Positions 45,880-57,922 of a stretch of DNA of 64,000 bases are shown here, piece by piece. How positions within the stretch are numbered: position 1 is the first letter of the stretch; the number at the start of each line of letters is the position of its first letter. The translations under genes and the position numbers were made by a program. The DNA lies in contig OX375873.1 of the NCBI GenBank assembly GCA_947359465.1, positions 42,194,437 through 42,258,436 on the forward strand. The letters are read 5' to 3'. The notes beneath the pieces are model-generated. The model was given only the letters and a program-made list of their open reading frames with translations, was not told where the DNA came from and searched no databases. This stretch comes from Metellina segmentata (taxonomy: Eukaryota; Arthropoda; Arachnida; Araneae; Tetragnathidae).

Positions 45880-46717
45880 GTAAGTGATTCGATATTGTTT
45901 AATTCGACGTAATAAATTTTGAACTGTGTGTAGAACTATTTTGTTAAGGCAACCCTAAAAATTGTTAGCTCTTTCTTGAAATCGCACTTTTGGTGTATGG
46001 TGTAAATAACTATGGGTTCGTAAATTTTTAAAGTACATTTTAAATATTTATTCAAAAAGGTTTTGAAGCAACACTCTCTTCAGTAATTTGTTTATAAGTT
46101 CTTTGCATGTTTGTAAATTTTTCAAGCAAATGCGTTTATGTAATAGTATTAACTTTCACAAAATGGAAGTGGTACACATGATGTATTAGTTTCGGATTAG
46201 TTTTAAACTAGTTTCGTTGTGTCTTCACATAGAAAGTATTTTTTTGTAAAACACTGTTACTGAATACAAAAGTGTGAAGGATATACTCTTAATTCAAAAT
46301 TCTCTTTTAATTTAAAAGGCATCACGATATCTTTTATTTTAAAATCCTAGAGAATTATTAGCTACGTTTACAACAAGTGTAAAAACACAAACAGCTGTTT
46401 CATACGCCCTTTAAATCTTTAATTATTGGATTTTTTCAAGAATTTTTATAATATAAACAATAAATAAGTTTTTTTTTGCTTAACTTGTGTGAAAACAGTT
46501 CTTGAAACTTTTTATAGGTAATGCTATAATTTTGTAAGTTTTTTTAAAATGAAATCATACATTAAAAGTAAAATGTGTTTGTTGAAAATGCCGTATGTTT
46601 GCCTCTAGGCAATTACACCAGTATCCAAATGTACGAATTTTTTAATGACACTTAATTATCTCTGAAATCAGACATTTATAAAAATGTTTCATTAAACAGT
46701 ATTCCCGTTCTTTACAG

Positions 46718-46788
46718 ATGCGTAGACGTAAAAGGAAACGATGAATCAGCCCGATGCCGACACGTACGTCGAACTAGAGCGGCTAATG
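46718..46788 (+). CDS. CUB/Ig membrane protein, stem exon
   Basis: A completes a Leu codon; then CVDVKGNDESARCRHVRRTR, AAN. A short, charged juxtamembrane stem with two Cys and a dibasic-rich segment that could be a processing site. Acceptor TTCTTTACAG, donor AATG|GTAAGA, leaving phase 1. Confidence 0.65.
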
Positions 46789-46882
46789 GTAAGAATAAGG
46801 TTTTTTATATCTTCATAAATCATTTTAGGTTTTCAAAAACTCAAAATTTCACAGAACAATACAAAAATATCAATTTAATATA

Positions 46883-47942
46883 CAGGGTGTGTCCATAAAA
46901 ACTTTATATTTTAAAAATTGGAAAATATTGCAGAAGGAGACGTATATATATATATTGCTTATTTAATCCACGTCATTATGGGCACCATCAGGCCCGGTGC
47001 ACACATCCTATTTTTCAAAGTGCGGCACCAAAGCCCAACTATGCACATATAACCGTGAAATGACGCAAGTACTCGTTTCGCACCATTTGCGATGAATATT
47101 CTAATTAAGAAAACGTGTTTCTTTCGCTTGCTTGGTGTTAAAAATATATATATATTTTGAAACAAAATAGACGCTACTGGATACAACCATTTATTAATTG
47201 CTATTTATATTCCATTTATTTATAAAAACAAGGTACTTCAGACCTGAGAAGCGTGTGCGGCGAGTTGCGGCGCCGTGGGGAACTGCGGTACAAATTGCAT
47301 GCAAGTTGGATGTGCGTCGCCGCAGCGGCGTCGGAGGCATGTGTGCACTACTCCAATGAGTCTAATGTATCTCAGACCGCACTTGCGGTGCCGCACGTTG
47401 AAAAACCGGATGTGTGCACCGGGCCTTAGTTGCACGAAGCACAACAAGACGGTACTCGATTTCTTGCCATGTTCGCTGTAGCATACCCTCGCCAATGGTG
47501 GCAATGGCTTACAACATAACCCCATAGAAAGAAGTCGAGGGGAGGGAGAGGTGGCCAGGGAATTGGCCATCCCTTCCAATCCACCGGTCTGGAAATGTGT
47601 CATTTAGGAACCCTCGAACATGCAGTAAATAATGTGGTGGTGTATCGAACAAAGCTATGGGACCACTAAACTAAAGCAAAGGATCACTGATGCCATTGCC
47701 ACTATTGATGGTGGCATGCTACAGCGAAGATGGCAAAAAATCGAGTACCGTTTTGATGCTTCGAGCAACTGATGGTGCCCATATAGAGGTGTATTAAATG
47801 AACCAGAAAAAGTTAAATATATACGTTTCATTTCGTAATTATTTCCACTTATTTGTCTTTACATTTGCCTTTGTAATAAATTTTTGAAAATATAAAGAGA
47901 CTATACCATGTAGTCCCTGTAGAATTTCACCTGGACACCCTG
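46883..47942 (-). mobile_element. Mariner-like long-TIR element with transposase remnant
   Basis: Begins CAGGGTGTGTCCATAAAAAC after TA; the right end complement is CAGGGTGTCCAGGTG. Inner arms match in inverted order (GGGCACCATCA-GTTGCNCGAAGC, GGTACTCGATTTNTTGCCAT, CGCTGTAGCAT). Between the arms a minus-strand frame holds NDTFPDRWIGR-like then LLSMGL blocks (47505-47610), matching the C-terminal region of mariner-type transposases related to the 10244 element. A Harbinger-like MITE interrupts the left arm. Confidence 0.7.
46991..47425. mobile_element. Harbinger-like MITE nested in the long-TIR element
   Basis: Ends GGCCCGGTGCACACATCCTA and complement GGCCCGGTGCACACATCCGG, continuing through TTTTTCAANGTGCGGCAC. 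Flanks are TCA at 46988 and TTA at 47426, a 3 bp T-N-A duplication as in PIF/Harbinger. The unoccupied sequence (CCATCA-GTTGC) is preserved in the opposite arm of the host element near 47745. 435 bp, GC-rich right half, no transposase. Confidence 0.75.
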
Positions 47943-48329
47943 CAGAATTTCCGAAGTGTATTTTAAAAATCAGTAATAAAAATTTTAAATAGTATAATTT
48001 CAATTATACACTATGATATACTCAATTATTTTTTGCATAGTTTAAATTGCGCTTTAGAAATGACTATAAATATTCACTTAGTAGAATACCTAAATGATTC
48101 AAAACAGAATATTTTTATTAGTCTAGTCATGGGAATAAAATAGGCATAAAAGGCGATATGTTATATATGTATGATGGATTGCGTTCCCTAATCTATCAAC
48201 CCTTCCGTAAGGCACACGAAGTAACTGAAAGCGTAATTGAAAGGCCAGTGTACGCTTGCGGGTGCAACGTCTTCAACTAAAACATTATTTTTAATAAAAT
48301 AATGCATCATAAGTATATTTCTATTTCAG
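47943..48329. other. Intron, nothing recognised
   Basis: AT-rich intron ending with acceptor TATTTCTATTTCAG. Confidence 0.45.
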
Positions 48330-48507
48330 ATGAGTGCTTCATAAACCTAACCGTCTCGGGAGATGGTGGAACTCTTTCTAGTCCAGAATTTCCAAATAAA
48401 TACCCAAGCAATACAGATTGCCGCTGGCTTTTGACAACAGATGATCCAAATGTCACTCTGTTCCTCAGGATCGATACCCTACAAATTGAACCGGATACGA
48501 ACTGCAA
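48330..48507 (+). CDS. CUB domain 1, first half
   Basis: AT completes an Asp codon; then ECFINLTVSGDGGTLSSPEF, PNKYPSNTDCRWLLTTDD, PNVTLFLRIDTLQIEP and DTNC. It has the classic CUB start (G-x-L-x-S-P-x-F-P-N-x-Y-P), the first disulfide pair (ECF ... TDC) and the third Cys. NLT, NVT are possible glycosylation sites. It ends in phase 2 within the codon after DTNC. Confidence 0.85.
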
Positions 48508-49985
48508 GTAGGGATCATTTATTTTAACAGTAATGTCAAATAGTGTATAAGGTGTCAAATAGTAACCTCTACCCTATAAACTTTTGACGTTTCTGTGTTT
48601 TCACAAACTTAGAGTGGAAAGTGTCATAAATTGTCAATGTTTGTCTTATTATTATAATGTGTTTCCTTAAAATAAAATTTATTTTCCATCGTCCGTATCA
48701 TAGTACAAAATATTTAAATTTAACGTTCTAAAACAATAATTACTTTTCACCTTTTAACTCCTCTTATATAATATTTCCACTAGTTTATGGGGCTTAAGGA
48801 ATAGTTTAATCATACATTATCCTCTGTAGGGTAATGTCACACTCGTACATCCACTATGAAACCTGTAGTTTTCCCTTCATGACTTCTAACCAATTGACCG
48901 TCTTGTACAATATAACCTTACTGAGGATTTCTTCAACCAATCAACAAGTGATTATGTGAGTAGTGTAAAACTAAAACTGGAATACTTGAAAATTTCATGA
49001 CGCTCAGAGGGAAGATGTTTCTAAAGCGATAGTTGCGTAGATGATGTAATTTAATAAAGTTAGACACAGATTCAAATAGTTCGGCCTCTTGCGCGTTGAC
49101 ATTTAAGTCACCTGGTTTTAAATTTGTTCTGGGCAGATCAATTGTTACCCACCATTAGCGTGTTTAGCATGATTCCAGAAGCGAAAGTAGTGGTTACAAG
49201 TTGGTGAAACAAAGTGTCACCTATGGCACTGACCATAAATGATTTTGCGTACGGCGGCCCTTTGACTGGCCAGCTTACCAGTTCTCTACTAATGAACTTC
49301 TCCAAGGTCACCTGCCTTCTCACTGCTGCATACAGTGCAGACTTGTAAAAAATCCTCCTGATGATTTATTTCCTTGTTGAAAGCTATCCTGTAGCGGCCA
49401 TCCTCTGATACAAAAACTTCTTCCAAACTGTCAGCAATTGGTAATTTATTTTTTCTACTTCAATCTTCATTCCCCTTGAGGCAGTTTTGTGTGGATGAGG
49501 TACCCCATATTTTGCAAAAATGATCATATATTGATCAACAAAACATCTCGTCGAAATCTCTCATTTACACACACACATAATAAATACAGAAGGGAAATGA
49601 TACTTGATGCCTGGTTTGGATTTTAACACAGTTTATATTTTATTTGTGACAGTCAGATAATTCAGACTCATTTTGAAAGTTTTATGTTCTTAATTCCTTG
49701 GCAGGTCAATATTAGGGGTAAGAGGCTGACATTATTAGTGATTTTAATACAGAATTACGAAGGCCATTGAATGTACAAACACACCACTAACAGCTTCAAA
49801 GCTTTTAAAAGTTTTGTGCTGTAAAAGTACTTTCTATTTCTCTCTATCCTTTATTAGAGAAAATATAATTAAAACCTACTGATCCAAATTCAAAATAAAT
49901 TGTTTTACCCGCTTCCTTCCTATATTGGCCCGCCAACAGTCCATCGCGTAACCAAGGAGTATAACGATGTCCATATTCATTTCAG
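48508..49985. other. Intron within CUB 1, nothing recognised
   Basis: AT-rich with a few weak open stretches. Acceptor CATATTCATTTCAG at its end. Confidence 0.45.
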
Positions 49986-50170
49986 ACTGGACTACTTGCA
50001 GGTATATCTCGGAGCCTCTACTTTGGCTCCAGCGTTGGGACCTTTCTGTGGAAACATCAAGGACAGAGTCCTGAAGACAAACTCCTCTACGTTACTCGTG
50101 CTGTTTCATTCAGATCCTGTCTTTGAGGATAAAGGATTTTCCCTTGATTACTTCACTCAAACAGCTGGAG
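49986..50170 (+). CDS. CUB domain 1, second half
   Basis: Completes a Lys codon, then LDYLQVYLGASTLAPALGPF, CGNIKDRVLKTNSSTLLVLF and HSDPVFEDKGFSLDYFTQTA. It has the fourth CUB Cys (PFCGN), the SxxLxLxFxSD strand and the KGFxLxY ending. Asp of the YDG calcium motif is replaced (YLG), so Ca2+ binding in this domain is doubtful. Donor GGAG|GTAGTT is weak at position +4; phase 1. Confidence 0.85.
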
Positions 50171-50506
50171 GTAGTTCGATTGTTTGTATTACTCTTTCGA
50201 ATAAGTAAGCCGTTTTATATCACACTGTGGCGCTGCCGACGCACCAGTATGAAAACTATGCAAACATCACGGACTTCATATAGCTTATAAACCTTGTATC
50301 TTAGTTTATCTATATATTCATTTCATGATTTTCAAAGTACACGTATGTTCCATACTAGTTCTTATTTACTAAATATAAAGTTTCCTGTGGCTCTATTGAT
50401 ATCTTTAAACATATACGCATCGGTTGAAGATAACTACACTGAACTATGGATTGGTGACACGGACTTGCATTAATTGGCTGGAGATTTGAATTCATAAATT
50501 GGTTGG
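50171..50506. other. Intron, nothing recognised
   Basis: Intron sequence before a SINE fragment. Confidence 0.4.
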
Positions 50507-50640
50507 TAGCTCAATTAACGTCGCACTGGAGCAATACAACAGGCTATTAGGGACGGTTCGGAAGTAAACACGAAAAGAATGGTCCAAAGAACAACAAATC
50601 GTAATTTTTAGTCACGGTTGGATGAAGAGTATAAATTGAT
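50507..50640 (-). repeat. SINE family A fragment
   Basis: Complement of the body end: TTAACGTCGCACTGGAGCAA, ACAACAGGCTATTAGGGACG, then AATTTTTAGTCACGGTTGGA. A further short direct-orientation piece (CTCTAGTACGACGTTAATTA) lies near 50755-50785. Confidence 0.7.
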
Positions 50641-50789
50641 GAATTCTGACTTGCATTTAACTATGCAGATTGGTATACCTGGACACGCATTCAACATGTA
50701 TGTGTTTTTAGTTGTTAATCCCCTCGAACAAGTCTTGAGTAGTCAGTTGTGTTTCTCTAGTACGACGTTAATTAAAATTACTTTACCTT

Positions 50790-51554
50790 GAGTAGTCAAC
50801 TTAAAATGTATTCCTGTTCAAATTTTCAATCAAGAATAAGGTGAATAGTAATTATTGTGGCTTTTTTCTGCGATCTTATAAGGATTCACGTTGAGGATAC
50901 CCTTACTTTTTACTATCGCATTTCGTCCATCGCCGTTTTTTGGTAATTGGAGTTGTGGTTTTGCTAACTGGAATCGCAGTTTCCTATTGCTGAAATAACT
51001 GATGGCGAAACTAAATACCACTCAGTTGCAGCAGTCTTGTTTATATCCTGAAACGTTTTCATGCACAACTAACTTGATAGCAGTACTGATGAAACAATCT
51101 AAGTAATCGCAATGCTCAATAAGCTACTCCAAACTACCAGATTATTGTTGATTTAAATATGGTTAATCAGGTGTTTTAGCATGCAGCTTACCTAAATATG
51201 TTAACACAGGAATTTTAAATAACGTATTCACTAAGGTAATAAATAATTTATCAAATATATAACATTGCAATAAAATATATGGAATACTTTTTTGTTTGAT
51301 ACTTGTACAAAAAGTATTCATAGGATGGGAAGACAGACTAACACAAGCAGGTTCAATCACTAAATGAATGTAAGTACTCACAATATGTAAAGTTTCATGA
51401 AAATATATTTAACCGTTTGAACGTAGGATAGCCACATACACAATACAAACAGATGGACATACAGGACGACAGACACAAAACGCGTAATTAACGATTTTAG
51501 AAGGACCCAAAACGGATAGAAAACTTGAAATGGGTCGAAAATATTCAATGTACG
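50790..51554. other. Intron, nothing recognised
   Basis: AT-rich intron with no recognised repeat apart from the SINE remnant noted at 50755. Confidence 0.4.
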
Positions 51555-52175
51555 TTACAACTACACTCTATGTTTATCGCGGTGGCAGCGGTGATTTTTT
51601 TTTTTGCGCACTTTTATTAGCGAGTTATAGCAGGTTAAGGCAACTCATCTGAGTTATTTCGGTCTTTAAGGCAATCTCGACAAGCGGAAAGTTTAAGTTT
51701 CCATTTTGAATATTCTAGAAAGTTTTTTTTTTTTTTGATAAAAACTAGCTTTTGATTTCATTGGTTGTTTTGAAATTTTTTCTAAAGCCATTGATTATTT
51801 TAATTTTAAACTATCCCTTGATTTCATAGGGGTTTTTTAATGGTTTTTCCCCAGTTGGGAAATTTTCTTTCATTTTCATTTTCATTTAAGTTACGGTACA
51901 GAGCTGTCCTCTCAGGTTGTATTTTATATATATTTTAGTTACGTACATTTTTTTATTTATATTACTTACGTATACCATATATTTTTAAAACATCTACAGA
52001 TGTGTCTTTGAAGCTTATTACTTTCCGTTCAAAAAAAAGGATTCTTGAACGAAAAAATTTTTTGAAATAAATCTCTCTTCTTTCTCTTCTAAGTCTTTGA
52101 AATAAATCACTATAAGTGCGCCAAAAAAGGCGTCAAGGCCGTTGCCACCACGATAAACGTAGACTGTAGCTGTAC
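51555..52175. mobile_element. TIR element (MITE-like), uninterrupted copy
   Basis: The left end CTATGTTTATCGCGGTGGCA and right-end complement CAGTCTACGTTTATCGTGGT mirror each other; length about 620 bp. It is the reverse-oriented paralogue of 6258-8250 without the Helitron. The empty target reads ATTA|CTTACGTATACC on the + strand at 51961-51972. Confidence 0.75.
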
Positions 52176-52864
52176 AAACATTTCATTAAAAAATATATAT
52201 GTTATTAAACTTTGCATACCCTTATGCAAAGCGTATTGCAGTGTTTTTTATTTTTAAATTATATTTTTTCTCTTCTACGTGAGCTTCAACAAGAAAATTT
52301 TTTTTTATAATTACAAAGTTTTATATTGAATGTCATATTCAAAGAAAACTGTATCAGTTTATTAATAATCGAATTTGCAATTTGGTTCAAATACAGTATT
52401 TATAGAACAATTTAAACTTTTAAAACTCGACATACAGAGAAACACTAAGAAAAAAAAACTTCTGAGAAAAACGAAAAGGGTGAATTCTGCTCACTCTGCT
52501 ATATTCACAAATTAAGTGCAACATTCTTAAGACGAAATTTAACCTTCATGAAAAGAAAAAGTGACTAGGAAGTCGCTTCAGCAGTCTAAAGATCACCCCA
52601 TTCTCTAGTCTAGGAAATCTAAAAACCAATATCTCTAAATTAACTACTTGTATTGAACACTTGAAAGCCGACAAAATATAAGGAAGGAAATATATCAATC
52701 GTTTTACAGCTATACCTATGAAATTCAAAAAAGTTCCTATCTATAGTATGGAGAGCAAATGATCATTCAAATTATTAGCACCAATAGTAAAATATTTATT
52801 ACAAGCAAAAATGCGAAGACGAAACCAGATAATCTGAAATAATCTCAAAACATTTCTCTTCCAG
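52176..52864. other. Intron, nothing recognised
   Basis: AT-rich intron ending with acceptor TTCTCTTCCAG. Confidence 0.45.
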
Positions 52865-53068
52865 ATTGCAAAACATCGCTGAATGATGGTTCTGGTGTTA
52901 TCAGGAGTCCAGGTTTTCCCAATAACTACCCTGACAACACTGACTGCTGGACACTGATAACCGTGAACCCAGACAAGAAGGTCGCCCTACATTTTGACTC
53001 GGTAGACCTAGAATACGGTGACAACTGCACCTTCGATTACATTCAAATATACGATGGTGCAATAAGAG
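52865..53068 (+). CDS. CUB domain 2, first half
   Basis: Encodes (D)CKTSLNDGSGVIRSPGFP, NNYPDNTDCWTLITVNPDKK, VALHFDSVDLEYGDNCTFDY and IQIYDGAIR. All hallmarks of a CUB domain are present: SPGFPNNYP, TDCWTL, NCTFDYIQIYDG. The acidic residues of the Ca2+-binding CUB subtype are kept (E before Y, D in FDY, D in YDG). Phase 1 at both ends. Confidence 0.9.
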
Positions 53069-53157
53069 GTGAGAGATTTGGAATCGAGTTTGTAATTCCT
53101 GAAATTTCCCACTTGTACCACTAGAAAATATCAACGTCGTAATCTATTATCTTCCAG

Positions 53158-53319
53158 AGTCGCCTCTTTTGGGTCAAATATGCAGAAGACTGGAGCTTAC
53201 GAGTTTCGAGTCGACTTCCAATTCCCTTCTGCTGCACTTCCATTCTGATGAGTCGGTGAATAGGAAAGGATACAGAGCACGCTACTCGGCGATTGACAAA
53301 AGAAGCATTGTTATAGGAG
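53158..53319 (+). CDS. CUB domain 2, second half
   Basis: AG completes a Glu codon; then SPLLGQICRRLELTSFESTS, NSLLLHFHSDESVNRKGYRA and RYSAIDKRSIVIGG. It contains the fourth Cys (QIC), LLLHFHSD and KGYRARY. The acceptor TATCTTCCAG lies only 89 bp after the previous exon. Most of this exon (from 53205) is the first unit of a fourfold tandem repeat. Confidence 0.9.
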
Positions 53320-54565
53320 GTAATGGAAGTCTTTTACTGAACGAAAACATCAAAAATCTATATTTGCAATTCACTAACGTACGTAATACAGAAATAAGCG
53401 TTATTTGCTTATTATCAAAGTGCAACAATGGATATAAACAATATAAAACCAACTCTAAGGGGATCCACTCTTCAATTTCCCCCTTAGTTTAACTATGCTT
53501 GATTTGAGCTATAGAGCTGTGTGATATTGCTAAACTTACACGGAAAGTGTTTCGAGTCGATTTCTAATTTCCTCGTCTGCTGTACTTCCATTCTGATGAG
53601 TTGATGACTAGGGAAGGATACAGAGCACGTTTCCCGGCGATTGACAAAAGAAGCACTTTTATAGGAGGTAATGGAAGTCTTTTATCGAACAAAAACATAA
53701 ACATCTATATACAATTCACTAACGTACGTGATACAGAAATAGGCGTTATTTGTTTATTGTCGAATAACAACAATGGATATAAACAATATAAAGCCGTTAT
53801 GGTATTCACTGTACGATTTTGCCTTAATTTAACTATGCGTAATTTGAGCTATAGAGCTGTGTGATATAGCTAAACCTACACGGAATGTTTCGAGTCGATT
53901 TCTAATTTCCTCTTCTGCTGTACTTCCATTCTGATGAGTCGATGAATAGTGAATGATACAGAGCACGTTTCTCGGCAATTAACAAAATAAGCACTTTTTA
54001 TAGAAAGTAATAGAAGTCTTTTATTGAACAAAAACATCAAAAATCTATATACATTTCACTAACGTACCTGAGACAGAAATAGACTTAATTTGTTTGATGT
54101 CGAATGGCAACAACGGATATAAACAAGATAAAGCAGTTACGGGATTCACTCCTCAATTTTGCCTTAGTTTAACAAAACTTGATTTGAGCTATAGAGCTCT
54201 GTAATATTGCTAAACCTACACGAGACGAGTTTCAAGTTTGACTTCTAATTCTCTTCTGCTGCATTTCCATTCTGACGAATCGGCGAATAGGAAAATGTAT
54301 AGAGCAGGCCACTCGGAGATTGACAAAAGACGCATTGTTATAATAATAGAAGTCTTTCGTTGAACAAAAACATCTAAAATCTATATGTCTATTTCACTAA
54401 CATGCATGGCACGGAAATCGACGTTATTGTTTGCAGTCAAATGGAAACAACGAATATAAGTAAACAATATAAAACCAATTGTTACGGGATTCATTCTCCA
54501 ATTTTACCCTCAGTTTAACTATGCTTGATTTGATCTAGAGAGATGTATGGCTAAACCTGTACAGT
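53205..54565 (+). repeat. Four tandem approximately 340 bp units containing a partial CUB exon
   Basis: Units start near 53205, 53551, 53889 and 54231 (periods 346, 338 and 342). Each holds the last 115 bp of the CUB 2 exon plus about 225 bp of following intron. Unit 1 is the functional exon. Units 2-4 lack the upstream 47 bp with the splice acceptor and the Cys, and have frameshifts or stops in the LLLHFHSDE region (for example an added base before TCTGCTGTACTTCC in unit 2). KGYRAR-like and IDKRS codons are still readable in unit 2. Divergence increases from unit 2 to unit 4. Confidence 0.85.
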
Positions 54566-55141
54566 AAGAGCTTGTCACTCTTAATTGAATTCTTCAGTAG
54601 TTGATGACCCAAAGTAATGAGTAATCCGAAAGGTAGAAATAAGTGCAGAAACGAAAATTTGAACAATAACAGGTTTAACGTTAAAAAAACACCAACTTGC
54701 CTTTGATAAAGGGGAGATTGTGAGATTGAAATAAACGCAGACACACACACAAAATCGTTTTGGTTTTGTGTCTTGAAAACGTAGATGTAGAGGAGTTACG
54801 ATTTAAAAAAAAATATTCTACCGTTATTAATATTTTAAAAGGGTTTATCATCAATTTTCTGTTTATAACTTATAGTTTTACATAATTTTATTCAAATATA
54901 GTATAAAATTTTATTAGATCCCTTTATTTCTAATAAAAAAGTTGTCAGCGGACCTCACAACATTTTTTATTGCTTCAAAGATTAATGCATAACTAATATT
55001 CATAGCATTCTTATGAATTGAAATCAAAAGTAATTAAATTAAATCAACATCCTTCAAAAGAAAAATATTTGCTTTGAAAATTTTATTAATATCTACAATA
55101 TTTATTGAATACTAGAAGTAAAGAATTGTGTACTTTTAAAG
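54566..55141. other. Intron, nothing recognised
   Basis: AT-rich intron ending with acceptor TGTACTTTTAAAG. Confidence 0.45.
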
Positions 55142-55345
55142 ATTGCCTTTGGGAAAGTGGCGAGAATAATGGAACTGTTGCCAGCCCTAACTACCCGGCA
55201 CATTATCCAAGTTTGTCCAACTGCAGTATTTGGTTGCAGGCTCCAGAAGGCCAATGGTTATCCATTGTTTTCGATGCCCTGCAGTTGGAAATGGAATCGA
55301 ACTGCTCTTATGACCACCTGAAAATCAAAGATGGCCCACCTCCAA
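55142..55345 (+). CDS. CUB domain 3, first half
   Basis: Encodes (D)CLWESGENNGTVASPNYP, AHYPSLSNCSIWLQAPEGQW, LSIVFDALQLEMESNCSYDH and LKIKDGPPP. CUB features GTVASPNYPAHYP, NCSIW, NCSYDHLKIKDG. The acceptor ends AAAG rather than CAG. NGT and NCS sequons may be glycosylated. Same length (204 nt) and phases as the CUB 2 first-half exon. Confidence 0.9.
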
Positions 55346-55644
55346 GTAAAACCTCTTTTTTTATCTCATTTGACTCTACTTGATTGACTCCCCGAATGGG
55401 ACAATCTTTTTCTTTTAATGCTAAAAAATTAGCTATTTTTTTTATTGTAGAAGAAAAATTGTAAACGATTGTAAAGGAAAAGTACCACGAAATTCGGTGT
55501 TTTTTGAGTCGACAATTTCGAGATGATATTTAACAACATTTGATAAAAGTAATATCCCTCAATAGGCTCTACTTGATAGTGATCGTCTTTTGAGGATCTT
55601 ATTATTTTCTAGCTTCATAAGTAGGGAAACTTTTTTGTTGCAGT
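55346..55644. other. Intron, nothing recognised
   Basis: AT-rich intron before the hAT-like remnant. Confidence 0.4.
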
Positions 55645-56420
55645 AAAAATGGGAAAAGTTGCATTTATCATAACCCGGAAGTTGCATTTATGGAAATAAA
55701 GTTGCATTTATTTTTGAACACTAAAATCTAAAATGAATTATTCGTAAAAAATGGAAAAGTTCAAAATATATTGACAATTTTAGTCGTGTACACCAGTATT
55801 ATAATGCATTATTAATACAGAAGAACGTTGAATGGCCCATCGTTGGCCAGTAATTTCTTTAACATTGAAACAATGCATCAGTCATATAATGTGTTGTATC
55901 GGATAGCAGAAGCGCAAAATCCTTTCGCTCAACATTCAGAGATTTTAAAACGTCATCTACAAGGCGAACAGCATATTGATGATCTACACTCACCTCGCAA
56001 ACTCTGTAGTCGATTACTTAGTTTCCTCTGGATTATCAAGAGTGCCAACCAATGTGTTAAAATACTTCTTGCTATTAATTTCACTTTCGTCTGAAAGGAC
56101 GAACACCATCTTTCCATGAATTTCATGTTTGATCCGCAATACTTTGGCGTTCGCAAGATCATACACGTGATCGAAGGATTGATTCAGAGGGCAAAAAATG
56201 AAATAGTAATTTCATATGAATTAATTTTTAGCTAAATTTTAAAAGGTTGCAAGTGGTTGCATTTATACAAAAAGTTGCATTTATGCAGAAAGTTGCATTT
56301 ATGCTGCGGTTATAACTCATTTGCAATACACCTGATGTAGGAGAAACTTTGGTTTTAGTACTTAACACGCAGCGTAGAAAGTGTGAAAAAAAGTTGCATT
56401 TGTTGCAAAAAGTTGCCTTA
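55645..56420 (-). mobile_element. Probable hAT-like remnant with repeated AGTTGCATTTAT motifs
   Basis: The motif AGTTGCATTTAT (or a close variant) occurs three times at 55650-55720 and about five times at 56245-56410, both edges in the same direct orientation, like hAT subterminal repeats. Between them a minus-strand frame (56162-55953) gives VLRIKHEIHGKMVFVLSDES then a FNTLVGTLDN-like stretch after a frameshift, recalling the DExTD-x-NxLVG block of some hAT transposases. The family call is tentative. Confidence 0.4.
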
Positions 56421-57228
56421 TTCATAAGTAACCAGGTATTTTTATAGACCGCATTTTACCAACATTTAACCATAGCCTCCGTGCCATAAGAATCCAGATC
56501 TATCGGCATGCAGTACAAATGGACTAATGAAGATTAGAGAAAGCCGATTCGATAAAAAATAGCTTGTTATTCTCAAAGCCTTTCACGCTCCCTGAATCCG
56601 GAGCGTTCCGCTTCAAAGCTCCTGAATCCAAATTAGTTAGATTCTAATGGATTGGAATTGATTCGGATTGACTTGGATTCAATAAATGTGAAGGAAGTCT
56701 TTCGACCTAATCTGGAGTTACTGCTTTCTGGACTAACAATAGTATAAAAATATTATTTGTCGTTCATTGTAATTTATTTTAAAACCTAAAATTAAGACTC
56801 ATGATACGAATAAGTAACTTATAAAATTCTGCTTTTCAATATTATTTATAAAAATCGAAAGCTTTTTAACGATACTTTAATGACTCCTGATAAATATAAA
56901 AAATTTTCTGGTACTTTGGTCACCTTAAATCGAAGTTTTGTGATTTTCGTTCGGTTAATGAATCTAAATAGTTATGAATGATCACATTATAAAATGAAAT
57001 ATAATTTCTCTAAGTTTAACTTCTATTATTTAGACTATATATTACACATACGTTGTAATATTCGATGGTTGCGTTAACATTTCTTATCCCATTCAGGCAG
57101 AAATAAAATTTCTGTAAAGATTTAGCTAGATTTGCATAAAGTTTATTGATGAATTTCACATATTTTACCACTCTAATATTTCGTAAGAAACGTAGAATTG
57201 CTGCTAGGAGAGATGCTTAAAGATCATA
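56421..57228. other. Intron, nothing recognised
   Basis: AT-rich. A loose GGATTNGGATTNACTTGGATT run lies near 56640-56680. Confidence 0.4.
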
Positions 57229-57768
57229 CACTACCCTACAGTAATGGATAGCGAGATGTGATGGTATAAGAAAAATAATACGTTCTTTAATAGGGGTGGT
57301 GGTCCCCCACGTGCTGCAATTACACTAGCAACCCTTCTGGGCATACTTTCAACAAGGTTTTGGTACACAGCTATGGGCATTTGTGTCCATTCTTGCTGCA
57401 AGAATGTCACCAGCTCAGCTGTAGATTTCGGTCGTGGTTCCCTGGTCGTCCCACAGATGTTCTATGGCGTTTAGGTCGGGACTCTGAGCAGGCCAGGGAA
57501 GACGTTTTACTTCAATATCTTGATACCACTGCTTGACAGAGGTTGCAACACGACATGGAGCGTTGTCGTCCTGGAAGTAACATTCGTCCATTCCATAAAA
57601 TTGCCAGAGCGTAGGAAGAACCTGACTGTCCAAAATGTAGGCGTTGGCGTTCAATTGACCAGGAACAACATGCAAAGAACCCAAGCCATACCACGAAAAA
57701 CACCCCCAAACAAGTAGTCGGGTTTTATGGAAATCCGCTGGTGTCCGGTCCATTATTGTCGAGTAGTG
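57229..57768 (-). mobile_element. Tc1-like family D deletion derivative, copy 3, both TIRs
   Basis: Ends CACTACCCTACAGTAATGGA and complement CACTACTCGACAATAATGGA, with TA on both sides; 540 bp. The minus strand encodes only the C-terminal half of a Tc1 transposase: KTRLLVWGCFSWYGLGSLH, MDECYFQDDNAPCRVATSV (second Asp), WPAQSPDLNAIEHLWDD (third residue). The 5' TIR is joined directly to the mid-transposase codons for DFHKTR. Same arrangement as 27698-28234. Confidence 0.85.
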
Positions 57769-57922
57769 TATACGTTTATAAAAAGTGTCACCATTTTTTC
57801 AAAACATGATTTTAAATAAAAATGTGATATAATTTTTTTTTTACATTCGATCACATAACTTTCCATAGTTCGTTTCATAATAATAAAATTTTATAAAGAA
57901 GCTTATGAAAATGGGTGGGTAG

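Noticed and set aside
47238..47603. 121-codon minus-strand frame as a gene
   Set aside because: It spans the boundary of the Harbinger-like MITE and the long-TIR element; only a short part is a transposase remnant.
53601..53864. Additional functional CUB exon (unit 2 of the tandem repeat)
   Set aside because: No acceptor and no Cys-containing start. An inserted base shifts the first part out of frame.
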